From the NCBI GenBank assembly GCA_036250225.1, contig JAPZLL010000028.1, forward strand, positions 1 to 64,000: a stretch of 64,000 nucleotides of DNA, in the 5' to 3' direction. Positions 63,571 to 64,000 of the stretch are shown in pieces. The DNA is from Cercophora sp. LCS_1. Lineage: Eukaryota; Ascomycota; Sordariomycetes; Sordariales; Lasiosphaeriaceae. The notes below the pieces were generated by a model. The model had not been told where the DNA came from, did not search any database, and was given only the letters and a program-made list of their open reading frames with translations. The position numbers and the translations under genes were made by a program. Each line of letters begins with the position of its first letter. The first letter of the stretch is position 1.

Positions 63571-64000
63571 CTAAGGTTTATTCACACAGGTATGATCAGC
63601 GCAGATGTTCCCTCTGCGTGCCCAGCTGCTAGCGTCCGAGACCAGGTAGTCGCGCACGTGGTAGGCGAGTTGACCGTCGTCGGTTGGGAAGGGGACGTCG
63701 TCGTACGAAAGTAGGTCTGCAACCTCGGCAGCAACAAGCGGCACAGCATACGAAGTGCCAGTTTTGGTGCCTGGGATGTCGCCGTCCATCAGGCAGGTAA
63801 CGCCCTCCCCTACCGCGTGTAGAGTGACCTGCGGTCCGCCCTAGGAGAACCTAGACCTGTCTCCCGCGGCGTTGGTCGACCCGACTACAATTAGTGGATA
63901 GGCTTGACCGGCAAAGATGCCGGGTACCGTGTCGACGTTTTCTCTGCGGGGTATTCGAGCATCGTTTCCCGCACTCACAGCAACAGGCACACCCAGAGCC
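63571..64000 (-). pseudogene. Subtilase (peptidase S8) C-terminal part with in-frame stop; continues past window
   Basis: Read on the minus strand from the window edge. GVPVAVSAGND is the oxyanion-hole Asn region, then AYPLIVVGSTNAAGDRSRFS. After a TAG (63843-63841) the same frame continues GGPQVTLHAVGEGV and GTKTGTSYAVPLVAAEVADLL, the GTSxA catalytic-Ser block, and ends at 63571. The stop therefore lies between two essential blocks. It replaces what could have been CAG, a C-to-T type change. The N-terminal Asp and His parts lie outside the window, so an intron or a different reading cannot be fully excluded. Subtilases of this kind occur as secreted proteases and as modules of fungal incompatibility proteins. 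Confidence 0.7.

Overview
The window is nuclear DNA of a filamentous ascomycete, most likely a Sordariomycete and possibly Sordariales. The evidence is short GT-AG introns of 45-80 nt with CTAAC-type branch sites, GC-rich codons, NACHT, HET and caspase-like genes typical of Pezizomycotina, and broken pogo- and Helitron-type transposon remains. Gene models below were spliced by hand from reading-frame continuity and splice signals. Family names come from motif recognition, not from a database search.

Layout. 0-6 kb: a dead pogo/Fot1-type transposase, a RING protein with a very long acidic loop, and a broken ankyrin-repeat gene. 6-25 kb: a region rich in self/non-self-recognition and cell-death-type proteins. 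It holds a NACHT NTPase with a DUF7791-like C-terminus, a DUF2235 hydrolase, a HET-domain protein with a tryptophan heptad insert, a caspase-like protein, and a second DUF7791-type gene that has lost its NACHT core. A proline-rich nuclear-type protein with a PIP-box (15.5-18.7 kb) and tRNA-Trp and tRNA-Asn genes (21.5-22 kb) lie among them. 25-28 kb: repeat-rich, gene-poor DNA.

28-38 kb: mostly ordinary genes. These are a secreted M15-like (ARB_07466-type) protein, a Rieske protein, a small cysteine-rich secreted protein, Prp19, and a SUMO-targeted ubiquitin ligase (Slx5/Rfp-like) with a decayed copy of its last exon about 0.6 kb downstream. 39-43 kb: a four-exon gene of unknown function and a small secreted protein. 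44-47.5 kb: a complete NACHT-ankyrin receptor. 48-53 kb: degenerate or orphan pieces (a RING relic, a Helitron N-terminal fragment, a stop-interrupted acidic protein, a solo STAND-type N-terminal domain) and a PhnB-like protein. 54-64 kb: a membrane protein with a 23-unit AAC microsatellite, a divergent acyltransferase/MFS transporter pair suggesting a small metabolite locus, a DUF4267 membrane protein, an SRPK-like kinase, and the C-terminal part of a subtilase with an in-frame stop.

Theme. Intact and decayed STAND receptors, a HET protein, a caspase-like protease and a subtilase fragment share 64 kb with gene relics carrying stop codons. This fits a fast-evolving accessory or allorecognition-type region interleaved with conserved housekeeping genes. 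I found no CRISPR array, rRNA or intact mobile element.
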